This document shows, one piece after another, positions 55,230-64,000 of a DNA stretch of 64,000 nucleotides (the first letter of the stretch is position 1; each line of letters opens with the position of its first letter). The notes under the pieces are model-generated. The model searched no databases, was not told where the DNA came from, and saw only the letters and a list, made by a program, of their open reading frames with translations. Source of the DNA: Candidatus Competibacteraceae bacterium (lineage in GTDB: Bacteria; Pseudomonadota; Gammaproteobacteria; Competibacterales; Competibacteraceae). The stretch lies in contig JADJQQ010000030.1 of assembly GCA_016712625.1 (NCBI GenBank), positions 90,074-154,073 of the forward strand, written 5' to 3'. A program made the position numbers and the translations under genes.

Positions 55230-57365
55230 ATGTCAAATCAGCAAACGGACGCGGCAACCCCGACGTTCAATGAATTCCCCCCCACGCCCTATGAAGCATG
55301 GCGCAAAGCCATCGATAAGGTTCTGAAAGGCGCGCCGTTCGAAAAGCGGTTGATCACCAAAACTTACGAGGATATCGACCTCCAGCCGATGTATCGGCAG
55401 GAAGATATCGAAGGGCTACCCCATTTGGATGGTCTGCCCGGTTTCGCGCCCTATCTGCGAGCGACCACGCCGATGGGCTACGCCGTCAGCAGTTGGGACG
55501 TGGCGCAGGAGATGCCCTACAGCACTCCCGCCGCCTTCAACACGGCCTTAAAGGCTGATCTTGAGCGCGGCCAGAACGCTGTCAACATCGTGCTCGACCG
55601 GCCAACGCTGGCGGGCGTCGATGCCGATCAGGCCGAAGCCGATGACGTGGGAAAGGGTGGGCTATCGATTTCCAGCGTGGCCGATCTGGCCGCCGCCCTG
55701 GACGGCGTCGATCTGGAAAAAACTCCGATCTTCATTCAAGCCAGCACCAGCGCCCTGACCTTCACCGCGCTGCTGGCGGCGCTGCTCAAGCAGCAGGGTA
55801 AGTCGCTCGCCAAGATTCGCGGCGCGATTGGCATGGACCCGCTGGGCCAACCTGGCTCGCGACGGCCGCCTGCCGCGCGATCTGGACGGCATTTACGAGG
55901 TGATGGCGCAGCTTGCGACTTGGGCTAAGACGAACGCGCCGCAATTGCGCACCATCACCGTCCAGGGCCATCCCTACCACAATGGCGGCGCCAGCGCCAC
56001 CCAGGAACTGGCTTTTGCCCTGGCCACCGCGGTCGATTATCTGCGCGCCCTGCAAGCGCGCGGCTTGAGTATCGACGACGCCGCGCCGCGCTTCCGCTTC
56101 GCGCTGTCCATCGGTTCCAATTTCTTTATGGAAATCGCCCGGCTGCGCGCCGCGCGAGTGTTATGGGCGAAGATCGTCAAAGCCTTCGGCGGCAACGAGG
56201 AATCGCAGAAGATGCGGCTGCACGCCCGCACCTCGGCCTGGAATCAGACCGTTTACGATCCGCACGTCAATCTGTTGCGGGCCACCACCGAGGCGTTTTC
56301 CGGCGCGGTCGGCGGCTGCGACAGCCTGCATATTTCACCGTTCGACGAACTGTTGCGGGTGCCCGATGAATTCGCCCGCCGCGTCGCCCGCAACACCCAT
56401 ACCGTGCTGCGCGAGGAAAGCCACATCACCAAGACGGTCGATCCGGCGGGTGGCTCGTGGTATGTCGAAAACTTGACCGATGCGGTCGCCCGCAAGACCT
56501 GGGGGATTTTCCAGGAGGTCGAGAAACAGGGCGGCATGGCCAAGGCGCTCGAAGCGGGCTGGCCGCAAAATCAGGTCGCCGACACCGCATCCAAGCGCGC
56601 CGCCAACATCGCCAAGCGCAAGGATATTTTCGTCGGCACCAACATGTATCCGAATCTGAAGGAAACTCGGATCGAGCCGGTTCCAGTCGATGCGTGGGCC
56701 GTGCAAAACGAGCGCACCGAAGCGCTGAAAGCGGCCCGCGCCCAAGCGAATGCCGGCAACAAGCAGACCGCGCTGGACGCGCTCGCCAAGGCCAGCAGCG
56801 TTGATGCCGCGATTGAAGCCGCCGCCGCTGGCGCCACTTTGGGCGAAATCGCCCAAGCCGCGCGCACTAACGCCAAGCCCGGCCCGACTATCAATTCCAT
56901 CCGCGCCCAGCGTGGCGCGCAAGCCTTCGAATCCTTGCGGCAGAAGACCGAAAGCTTTGCGGCCCACACTGGCCAGCCGCCACAAGTGTTCCAGCCACCA
57001 TGGGCCCATTGACCCAGCACAAAGGCCGCGCTGATTTCGTCACCGCCTTTCTCGGCGTGGGTGGTTTCGAGACGATCTATCCGAGCGGTTTCGATACTCC
57101 GGACGCGGCCGCCGATGCCGCGCTGGCCTCCAACGCCAAGGCGGTGGTGATTTGTTCGACCGACGCCACCTATCCTGACATCGTGCCCGCGCTGACCCAG
57201 AAGCTGAAAAAGGCCAATCCTGAACTGCTGGTGCTGCTGGCCGGTTATCCCGCCGAGCATGTCGACGCCTTCAAAGCCGCTGGAGTGGATGATTTCATCC
57301 ACCTCGCCGCCAATTGTCAGAGCCTGTTAACTACCTTGCAGAAGAAGATGGGGGTCGCCCAATGA
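55230..57365 (+). pseudogene. mutA: Methylmalonyl-CoA mutase small (alpha/MutA) subunit, two frameshifts
   Basis: The non-catalytic partner of the B12-dependent mutase. ATG 55230 follows GGAGG at six bases. First segment: WRKAIDKVLKGAPFEKRLIT, DLQPMYRQEDI and FAPYLRATTPMG. A break at about 55849 is followed by NLARDGRLPRDLDGIYEVMA, then IGSNFFMEIARLRAARVLWA, SAWNQTVYDPHVNLLRATTE and a degenerate B12-type C-terminal domain. A second break near 57000 leads to MGPLTQHKGRADFVTAFLGV and on to 57365. The stop overlaps the mutB start. Restored length about 710, typical of MutA. Confidence 0.9.
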
Positions 57366-59541
57366 GCCAATCGCCTGATTTCACCACAATGGCCTATGGG
57401 GTGGACTTTCCCAAGCCCAGCTTTGCCGAGTGGAAAGCCTCCGTGGAAAAAGCCTCTGGCAAAAGCCTGGAGCAGCTGGTTTCCGCGACCATGGAGCACA
57501 TTGATGTCAAGCCGCTGTACACGCGCGATGACATCAAAGACCTGAAGCATCTGGGCTATGTGGCGGGGTGCCGCCGTTCTTGCGCGGCCCGTATCCGGCC
57601 GCGTACGTGACCCAGCCGTGGACGGTCCGCCAGTACGCCGGTTTCTCGACCGCCGAGGAATCCAACGCCTTCTATCGCCGCAATCTGGCCGCCGGTCAGA
57701 AGGGCTTGTCCATCGCCTTCGATCTGGCGACCCATCGCGGCTATGACTCCGACCATCAGCGCGTGGTCGGCGATGTCGGCAAGGCGGGCGTGGCGATTGA
57801 TTCGCTGCTGGATATGGAAATTCTGTTCAGCGGCATCCCGCTCGATCAGATGTCGGTATCAATGACCATGAACGGCGCGGTGTTGCCGGTATTGGCGTTC
57901 TACATCGTCGCCGCCGAGGAACAGGGTGTTTCCCACGGAGAAGCTGACCGGCACCATTCAGAATGACATTCTGAAAGAGTATATGGTGCGCAATACTTAT
58001 ATTTATCCGCCCGATCCGTCGATTCGGATTATCGGTGACATTTTCTCCTATACGTCCAAGGAGATGCCAAAGTTCAACAGCATCTCGATTTCCGGCTATC
58101 ACATGCAGGAAGCGGGGCGACCGCCGATCTGGAACTGGGCTACCCTGGCCGATGGGCTGGAATACATCCGTACCGGCATCAAGGCTGGAATGGATATCGA
58201 CACCTTTGCGCCCCGGCTGTCGTTCTTCTGGGCCATCGGCATGAACTATTTCATGGAAGTGGCCAAGATGCGCGCCGGGCGGCTGCTGTGGGCCAAGATT
58301 ATCAAGCAATTCAATCCGAGCTGGATAAGTCGATGGCTCTGCGCACGCACAGCCAGACCTCCGGCTGGAGCCTGACCGAGCAAGACCCGTTCAACAACGT
58401 CGCCCCGCACCTGCATCGAAGCGCTGGCCGCATCGCTGGGCCATACCCAGTCGCTGCATACCAACGCGCTGGACGAAGCCATTGCGCTGCCGACCGATTT
58501 TCGGCCCGCATCGCCCGCAACACCCAACTGTATCTGCAAGACGAGACCACGATTTGCAAGGTGCTCAACCCGTGGGGTGGTTCCTACTACGTCGAGGCGC
58601 TGACCAATGAGTTGATCAAGCGGGCCTGGGGTCATATTCAGGAAGTGGAAAGCTTAGGGGGAATGGCGAAGGCCATCGAAACCGGCCTACCCAAGATGCG
58701 CATCGAGGAAGCATCGGCGCGGCGGCAAGAGCAGATTGACTCCGGCAAGGCAACCATCGTCGGTGTCAACAAGTACCGGATGGCCAAAGGGAAGACAAGC
58801 TGGATATCCTCAGCATCGACAACACCGCCGTGCGTGAGGCGCAGGTACAACGCCTGCACAAGCTGCGCGCTAACCGCGACGAGGCCAAGGTCAAGGCGTG
58901 TCTGAACGCCATCACCGAAGCAGCCAACGCCGGTTCCGGCAACCTACTGGAAAAGGCGGTCGGGGCGGCCCGCGCCCGTGCCTCGCTGGGCGAAATCTCG
59001 GATGCGATGGAGAAGGTGTTTGGCCGGCACAAGGCGGTGATCCGCGCTATTTCCGGGGTGTACAGCGGCGAGTTCGGCGAGGCCGATGAAATCGCCACGG
59101 TGCGCCCGGATGGCCGATGAGTTCGAGAAGAACGAAGGCCGTCGCCCGCGTATTCTGGTGGCCAAGCTGGGTCAGGACGGCCACGACCGGGGCGCGAAGG
59201 TCATCGCCACCGCGTTCGCCGATCTCGGCTTCGACGTGGACATCAGGGCGCTGTTCCAGACGCCGGAAGAAGTCGCCCGCCAGGCGGTGGAAAAATGATG
59301 TGCATGTGGTTGGCATGAGTTCGCTGGCTGCTGGTCACAAGACGCTGTTGCCGCAACTAGTCCAGGGAACTGAAGAAGCTGGGCCGCGAGGACATCATGG
59401 TGGTCATCGGCGGCGTGATTCCGCCAGGACTACGAATACCTCAAGGCCAACGGCGCCGCCGCCATCTTCGGCCCCGGCACGGTGATTCCCATCGCCGCGC
59501 AGAAGGTGCTGGTGGAGTTAAACGAACGCCTGGCGGCGTGA
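57362..59541 (+). pseudogene. mutB: Methylmalonyl-CoA mutase large (catalytic) subunit, about nine frameshifts
   Basis: Interconverts succinyl-CoA and methylmalonyl-CoA with adenosylcobalamin. Starts ATG 57362. Open pieces in order: MEHIDVKPLYTRDDI; LRGPYPAAYVTQPWTVRQYA with LSIAFDLATHRGYDSDHQRV and SVSMTMNGAVLPVLAFYI; EKLTGTIQNDILKEYMVRNT; RTHSQTSGWSLTEQDPFNN; ASLGHTQSLHTNALDEA; DETTICKVLNPWGGSYYVE. The cobalamin-binding domain near 59150 reads RILVAKLGQDGHDRGAKVIA, with the DxHxxG motif. The last piece ends IFGPGTVIPIAAQKVL at 59541. Breaks occur about every 100-350 bp (near 57570, 57930, 58310, 58400, 58500, 58790, 59105, 59298, 59365 and 59425). Confidence 0.9.
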
Positions 59542-59611
59542 GGTGGGGTGAAAATGCAGGATGGCAGGGTGGGCATTGCCCACCCTGCCTTCAGTAAAAG
59601 GCAACCCGATA

Positions 59612-60089
59612 ATGGCTTCAAACCCTAAAAACAGGAATCGTGCGATAGCAACAGCGGACAATAATATTGGAATAACAAGATATCAACTTTATAAACGGGC
59701 ATATGCAAAAATCAGTGAGTCTATTAAACAAGGGTTTTATTTGAAGCAATTTCAATCATTGAAAGTCTTATCTCAGATCTCGCCTTGAAAGTCGCCTTAC
59801 CTTCTTGAAAGGTTCGGATTTTTGATTCAAAAAAATTAGGCCAACTTATTAGCGAGATCAATAAAGAGTTAAAACTGACAGCCAATTAAAGAGTTCATTG
59901 CCAATAACCTCGATAGTGGGCGCCTTGTAAGAAATAAAGCCCTTCATGAGATGGCAAAACTTGCTGATGGCGATACATCAACGATAGGATGACCGTATGA
60001 AAGCATGTGTTCCATGTGCGAAAGATGGTCTTGTAATCTTAAGAACCATCGACAAGCGTTATCGACAACTCCGTAAGCTTAAAGTGTAG
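59612..60089 (+). pseudogene. Broken hypothetical gene (AT-rich)
   Basis: ATG 59612 opens MASNPKNRNRAIATADNNIG and ITRYQLYKRAYAKISESIKQ. After a shift near 59745 the protein text is YLEAISIIESLISD; later fragments read KKLGQLISEINKELK, RNKALHEMAKLADGD and LRTIDKRYRQLRKLK, ending at 60089. I recall this order of blocks from uncharacterised bacterial proteins; no function is known to me. Base composition is AT-richer than the neighbouring mutase genes. Confidence 0.5.
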
Positions 60090-60451
60090 AACGGCTTAAT
60101 ACAGCGTCGCCACCGGAATTGGACGAGTCCAAAATCGGCGTAGTCTTATCCCATAAATCGCCCTATTTTACTCCGATTGGAGAAGATAAACTTTATTTAG
60201 AGGCGAAAAGCAATGACCCTCAGAAACTATTTGATGAGTACGTCGCTTTGCACGTAGAGGCTCAACGTCCAAGTTGCCGACTTAATCGCTTTCTTGCAGC
60301 ACCGATATACAGCAAGCCAGACCATTAAAGAAATTCGCCAAACTGAACTAAAAGACAACCTTTTATCAGGATGTGGCATAACCGACCAGACTTCTCCGGA
60401 TAGCTCAAGCTGGGTCCGTGGAACCCGCGAATCAGAATGGGGCAAAGACAT
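60090..60451 (+). other. Unresolved coding-like remnants upstream of the PIN gene
   Basis: Two overlapping frames look protein-like: PELDESKIGVVLSHKSPYFT through LFDEYVALHVEAQ, and then, one frame over, VQVADLIAFLQHRYTASQTI ending GKDM at about 60454. They may be one frameshifted gene, and the position would suit an antitoxin. I do not recognise it. Confidence 0.3.
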
Positions 60452-60775
60452 GTGATTGCCTTGACAATCATAGACACTGACAGGCTCATTGATGCCGATC
60501 ACGTTGTAACTCAACTGGAACTGATGATTGGCTGCCGTAATAAATCCAAACTCAGAAATCTGGATAAGTTTATTAAGCAATTTCAAATCATAAAATTGAA
60601 TGAAGCTATTTCTGAAAAAAGCAGTTGAATTACTCCGTCCGTATCGTTTAAGTCACGGCCTGCTCATCGCCGATAGCCTAATCGCGGCCACAGCCATGGC
60701 GTTGAATTTGCCTTTTTCAAAAACCAAAGTGACTATAGATTTATTTCAGACTTGAACCTCTTGCCTTACTCTTGA
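60452..60775 (+). pseudogene. PIN-domain (VapC-like) toxin, frameshifted
   Basis: The first part reads ALTIIDTDRLIDADHVVTQL and ELMIGCRNKSKLRNLDKFI; after an extra A near 60617 it continues AVELLRPYRLSHGLLIADSL and IAATAMALNLPF. After another shift it ends NQSDYRFISDLNLLPYS at 60775. The three acidic clusters (IIDTD, LELMIG, IADSLIAA) are those of PIN ribonucleases. It is probably the toxin of a VapBC-type pair, broken by sequencing or real decay. Confidence 0.7.
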
Positions 60776-60832
60776 AAGCAAACGGACAACAGCCGCCATT
60801 TACCCCTAATTTCCTGGTTGAACTCAAAGATC

Positions 60833-61697
60833 ATGACCAAAAAACACCACAAACCCGACTGGGTACCCGAAAACGCCGGCAAGAATTCACCACCTCGGTG
60901 ATGGCCGGGGTCGATGGCGACCATGATGGCATTCCCCGGCCAAGCGGGTGTGGCAGTACCGCGCCCATATACTCCCGCCGCCGCCGCTTGACCGTCGATG
61001 AATACGTCGCGGGTGTGCTGGCAGGCGACCGTAATGTGCTGGGCCAAGCCATCACCTTGGTGGAAAGCAACTCCCAGTCGCATTTCAACATGGGCCAGGA
61101 GGTGCTGCGCCAACTGATCCCCTATGCCGGCAAATCGATTCGGGTCGGTATCACTGGCGTGCCCAGCGCGGGCAAGAGCACTTTCATCGAAGCGCTCGGC
61201 ATGCGCCTCTGCGAGCAAGGCCACAAGGTCGCGGTGCTGGCGGTCGATCCCAGCAGCACCGTCACGCGCGGCAGCATCCTCGGCGATAAAACCCGGATGG
61301 AGCTACTTTCGCGCGACCTGCGCGAAAATCCGCGCCAACGCCGCTCGCGCCGACTACAACCGGGCGCTGCATTATCTCGCTCCAGCCACCGAAGGTTGGT
61401 ACACCAAGGCCTATACCTGCTCCGCCCTCAACGGCGAAGGCATCGACGCCATCTGGAAGGTGATCAGCGAGTTTCGCCGGCAGGTAACCGAGAGCGGCGT
61501 GTTTGGAAAGCGCCGACAACGGCCCAAACCCTGGACCCCGATTGGGTACTCCATGGTCGAGGACACCTGCGCGCCAGCTTCTTTAACCATGCCGGCGTCG
61601 GCGGCATCGGCGCCGAGATCGAGGACGGGGTGCTGAAAGGCCACATCCGCCGACCGTGGCCGCGCAAAAGCTGATCCGCAAATTTGAAGGCCACTAA
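60833..61697 (+). pseudogene. meaB: Methylmalonyl-CoA mutase-associated GTPase MeaB, frameshifted and internally deleted
   Basis: MeaB is the G3E GTPase chaperone of the mutase. ATG 60833 gives MTKKHHKPDWVPENAGK; later DEYVAGVLAGDRNVLGQAIT, and the P-loop region RVGITGVPSAGKSTFIEALG and VLAVDPSSTVTRGSILGDKT are clear. At about 61320 ELLSRD jumps to KIRANAARADYNRALHYLAP, skipping roughly 100-130 residues that normally include the switch regions and the NKxD motif. The tail is further frameshifted and ends QKLIRKFEGH at 61697. As written it could not be a working GTPase. Confidence 0.82.
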
Positions 61698-61721
61698 CCC
61701 ACATAGCAGGAGGATAAAACG

Positions 61722-62599
61722 ATGCTACGTAGTCCCCGCGACTTTTCAAAGCCAAGGTCGTCGGCGCGCCCGAACCGCTCCGCGAAATTCCGGTACGTCC
61801 CTCGCCCGGATGATCCATTTCTTCGATCCCAGCAACGAGAAGATGGCGGTCAAGCTACCGGACATCGCCAAAAACGTGGACATCATGCTCGGCAACCTGG
61901 AAGACGCCGTGCCCATCGACCGCAAGGAAGCCGCTCGTGAAGGACTGGTCAAAATCGGCAAGAGCGTGGATTTCGGCGATACCCAATTATGGACGCGGGT
62001 CAACAACCTGGACAGCCCATGGTTCTTGGACGACCTGGTGCGGCTGGTCCGGTGAAATCGGCAACAAGCTCGATGTCATCATGCTGCCCAAAGTCCGAGG
62101 CCCTTGGGATATTTATTTCGCCGATCAACTGCTGGCGCAGCTGGAAGCCAAGTACGGCGTGAAAAAACCACTGATGCTGCACGCGATTTTGGAAACCGCG
62201 CTCGGCGTGGCCAATGTGGGTGCCATCGCCAACGCCAGTCCCCGGATGCAGGGGCATGGGCCTCGGCCCGGCTGAGTTGGCGGCTTCGCCGGCCGGAAGA
62301 AAACCACCCGCGTTGGCGGCGGACATCCCGATTATCTGGTGCGCACCGATCCTGATCCGAAGAGTCCGGAAGCCCCCGCCCGACCGCGCAGCAGGATCTG
62401 TGGCATTCCACCATCGGCAAGATGGTCGACGCTTACACCAGCGTTGGCGCGCTGGCGTTCTACGGCCCGTTCGGCGACATCGCCGACTTGGCGGCCTGTG
62501 AAGACCAGTTCCGCAATGCCTACCGAGGGTTGACGTCGGCACTGCTGGGACCCGCATCCCAACCAGATCGCTTCGCGTCGCCTGACAAGTGTTGATTAA
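61722..62599 (+). pseudogene. L-malyl-CoA/beta-methylmalyl-CoA lyase-like (CitE superfamily), frameshifted
   Basis: ATG 61722 follows AGGAGGATAAAACG. Restored text: AKVVGAPEPLREIPVRPS, RMIHFFDPSNEKMAVKLPDI, MLGNLEDAVPIDRKEAARE, WTRVNNLDSPWFLDDL, DVIMLPKVRGPWDIYFADQL, PLMLHAILETALGVANVGAI, GHPDYLVRTDPDP and the end HPNQIA. Metal ligands Glu (LEDAVP) and Asp fit the HpcH/HpaI aldolase fold. Several indels occur (near 61745, 62052, 62260, 62300, 62390 and 62545). It stops at 62599, short of the normal C-terminus. Likely acts on malyl-, methylmalyl- or citramalyl-CoA. Confidence 0.78.
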
Positions 62600-62856
62600 A
62601 GAATGGAAGGATGAAGACCTCAGGCTGGCGGGACAAATCGGAAAAATGATGCCTTGAAACAGCAGCATACGATGAAATGCGTCAAATAGTAAGATCTAAA
62701 GACAACACCACCTACAAACAATGAAAGGAAGTGTTGACCGCAGAGCGGCGGGCGAGAAGCGGGATTCTGGGGCGGTTGTTTTAGATTCTAAAACGATCCT
62801 TCACACCCCATGACTGTCACCTGAAGGCGCGCAGAGATGTGTCATCTGCAGGCATT
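62600..62856. other. Short stretch without a supported gene
   Basis: About 260 bp between the lyase-like gene and the alcohol dehydrogenase. One short frame (IKEWKDEDLRLAGQIGKMMP) ends near 62657 and is not recognised. It may hold the lost C-terminus or a promoter; I see nothing clear. Confidence 0.35.
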
Positions 62857-64000
62857 GTGAAATGGAAGGACCAGCCGTTCTCCTCCGTTGCCCGCTTGCC
62901 GCGCATCGAAGATTCGGTGCCGGGTCCATCACGAAGCTGCCCAACAGGATTGCCCAATACAGCCAGCGCGTCCTGCTGGTCATCGGTCCAGCGTTCACTG
63001 GCGAATCGCCAAACGAGCCTGCGTTGCTGCTCGGGTACCCAGGAAAGGCTGGTATTCAGTGGGAAGAGGTAAAGGTTAACGACAGACCTTCACCGCAATT
63101 GGTCGATCAAGTCGTTCGCCAATTCCACGAATCCAACATGCAGGTCGTCATCGGTATCCGGGGGCGGCGCGTGATGGATGCGGCAAGGCGTGTGGGTCTT
63201 CTGCCGAGTGGCGCTTCCGTGATGGATTATCTGGAAAGGTGTCGGGCCGGAAAAGCCCTATCATGGCCCCGCCATCCGTTTATCGCCGGTGCCCACCACG
63301 GCGGGCACTGGCAGCGAAAGCGACCAAAATGCCGTGCTCAGCGTGCGTGGCGCCAACGGTTTTGAAATCGTTCCGCCACGATCTGCTGGAGTGCCAGAAT
63401 ATGCCCTGCTCGACCCGGATTTGTTGGCCACTTGCCCCAGAAGCCGCAAATCGCCGCCAATGCAGCGATGGATGCGCTCACCCAGTTACTCCGAATCCTA
63501 CGTTTCCATCAAAGCCAATCGCTGCACCGATGCCTTGGCCGAAAGCGGTTTCAAGCGGTGCGCGATGGCCTGTTCGCTTGGTATGAAAGCGGCGGCCAGC
63601 TGCTGCGGGTCCGGAGCATGGCCTATGCGGCGCTGCTTTCCGGTATCTGTCTGGCCCAGACTGGCCTAGGTTCGGTTTACGCTGGTTTCAGCCTCGCCGC
63701 TGGGCGCATTCTTCCCAATTCCTCACGGGGTGGTATTGCGGTACGCTGGTCAGACCCGCCACTCGCGTCAATCTGGCCGCGCCCGAGCAACGGGATCCGG
63801 AAAATCCGTCCTGGAGCAAATACGCCCGCGCTGGGGATATCTTGCATAATTGGCGTTTTCCGACCGCCGAGGAATCACACGCCCCACTCCTGGCGACTGC
63901 TGGATGAGTGGGGCGAGCGACTGGCATTGCCTCGACTCAGCGCCTACGGAGTTCAACAAAGCGATTTCCCCTCGCATCGTCGCTGGCTCGCGCGGCGGCA
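62857..64000 (+). pseudogene. Iron-containing alcohol dehydrogenase, frameshifted, runs off the window
   Basis: From a possible GTG at 62857: KWKDQPFSSVARLPRI, then FGAGSITKLPNRIAQYSQRV, WEEVKVNDRPSPQLVDQVVR, the degraded nucleotide-binding region VVIGIRG-RRVMDAARRV, PTTAGTGSESDQNAVLSVRG, VPEYALLDPDLLATCP and PHGVV (a metal His). Each block is in a different frame, with breaks about every 100 bp. The family uses Fe2+ and NAD(P) to oxidise or reduce alcohols. The 3' end lies outside the window. Confidence 0.75.

Noticed and set aside
47394..64000. Interpretation of the whole right end as a degraded pseudogene region
   Set aside because: Breaks affect every kind of gene alike, conserved residues persist on both sides, and several fall at homopolymers, so errors are the simpler explanation; I kept the pseudogene label only to mark broken frames.

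Overview
This window looks like a chromosomal contig from a GC-rich gammaproteobacterium of the Candidatus Competibacteraceae type (glycogen-accumulating organisms of activated sludge). That placement is an inference from gene content: a glycogen/maltosyl-phosphate pair (glgC-glgE), E. coli-type fumarate reductase frdABCD followed by the rhodoquinone gene rquA, and a methylmalonyl-CoA mutase cluster. Together these fit anaerobic reduction of fumarate to succinate and on to propionyl-CoA, the route such organisms use for redox balance. No rRNA, tRNA or other taxonomic marker was seen.

Layout. 0-13.4 kb: glgC-glgE (minus), dapD-dapE, an aldo/keto reductase, otsB and a TauE permease (plus), then small membrane and envelope genes including two YceI proteins flanking a cytochrome b561, and a LysR regulator divergent from a flavodoxin-like gene. 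13.7-18 kb: frdABCD, a strong terminator, rquA, and a convergent Coq10/RatA-like gene. 18-28 kb (minus strand): small proteins, a COG3357-type regulator, a gamma-carbonic anhydrase-moxR-DUF58-TgpA operon, a secreted Cache protein, rsmE, an OFA-type transporter and a kinase-like Cys-rich protein. 28-38.9 kb: an NtrC-type response regulator with its tandem-Cache sensor kinase, xthA, rfbB, a PreP-like M16 peptidase, an EF-hand protein, a DUF2202 protein and comB.

39.0-54.4 kb is a complete type III-A CRISPR-Cas locus. It has a 36-repeat array (37-bp repeats, 35 spacers) whose leader lies at the right-hand end, then, all on the minus strand, cas2, a divergent cas1-like gene, canonical cas1, a second cas2, csx16, an APE2256-family CARF gene, csm5, csm4, csm3, csm2, cas10, a NE0113/Csm6-type CARF gene and cas6. 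Cas10 keeps GGDD but its HD motif reads QD, so the system looks built around cyclic-oligoadenylate signalling.

54.5-64 kb: a VOC/epimerase-like gene divergent from mutA-mutB, an AT-richer island with a broken PIN toxin and a broken hypothetical gene, then meaB, a malyl-CoA lyase-like gene and an iron-dependent alcohol dehydrogenase that runs off the end.

A caution for every reader: single-base frameshifts are scattered through the window, often at homopolymers, and become very dense after about 47 kb. Conserved protein sequence continues in another frame after each break, so most are probably sequencing or assembly errors. For such genes I give the full span of the reconstructed gene, not the longest open fragment.
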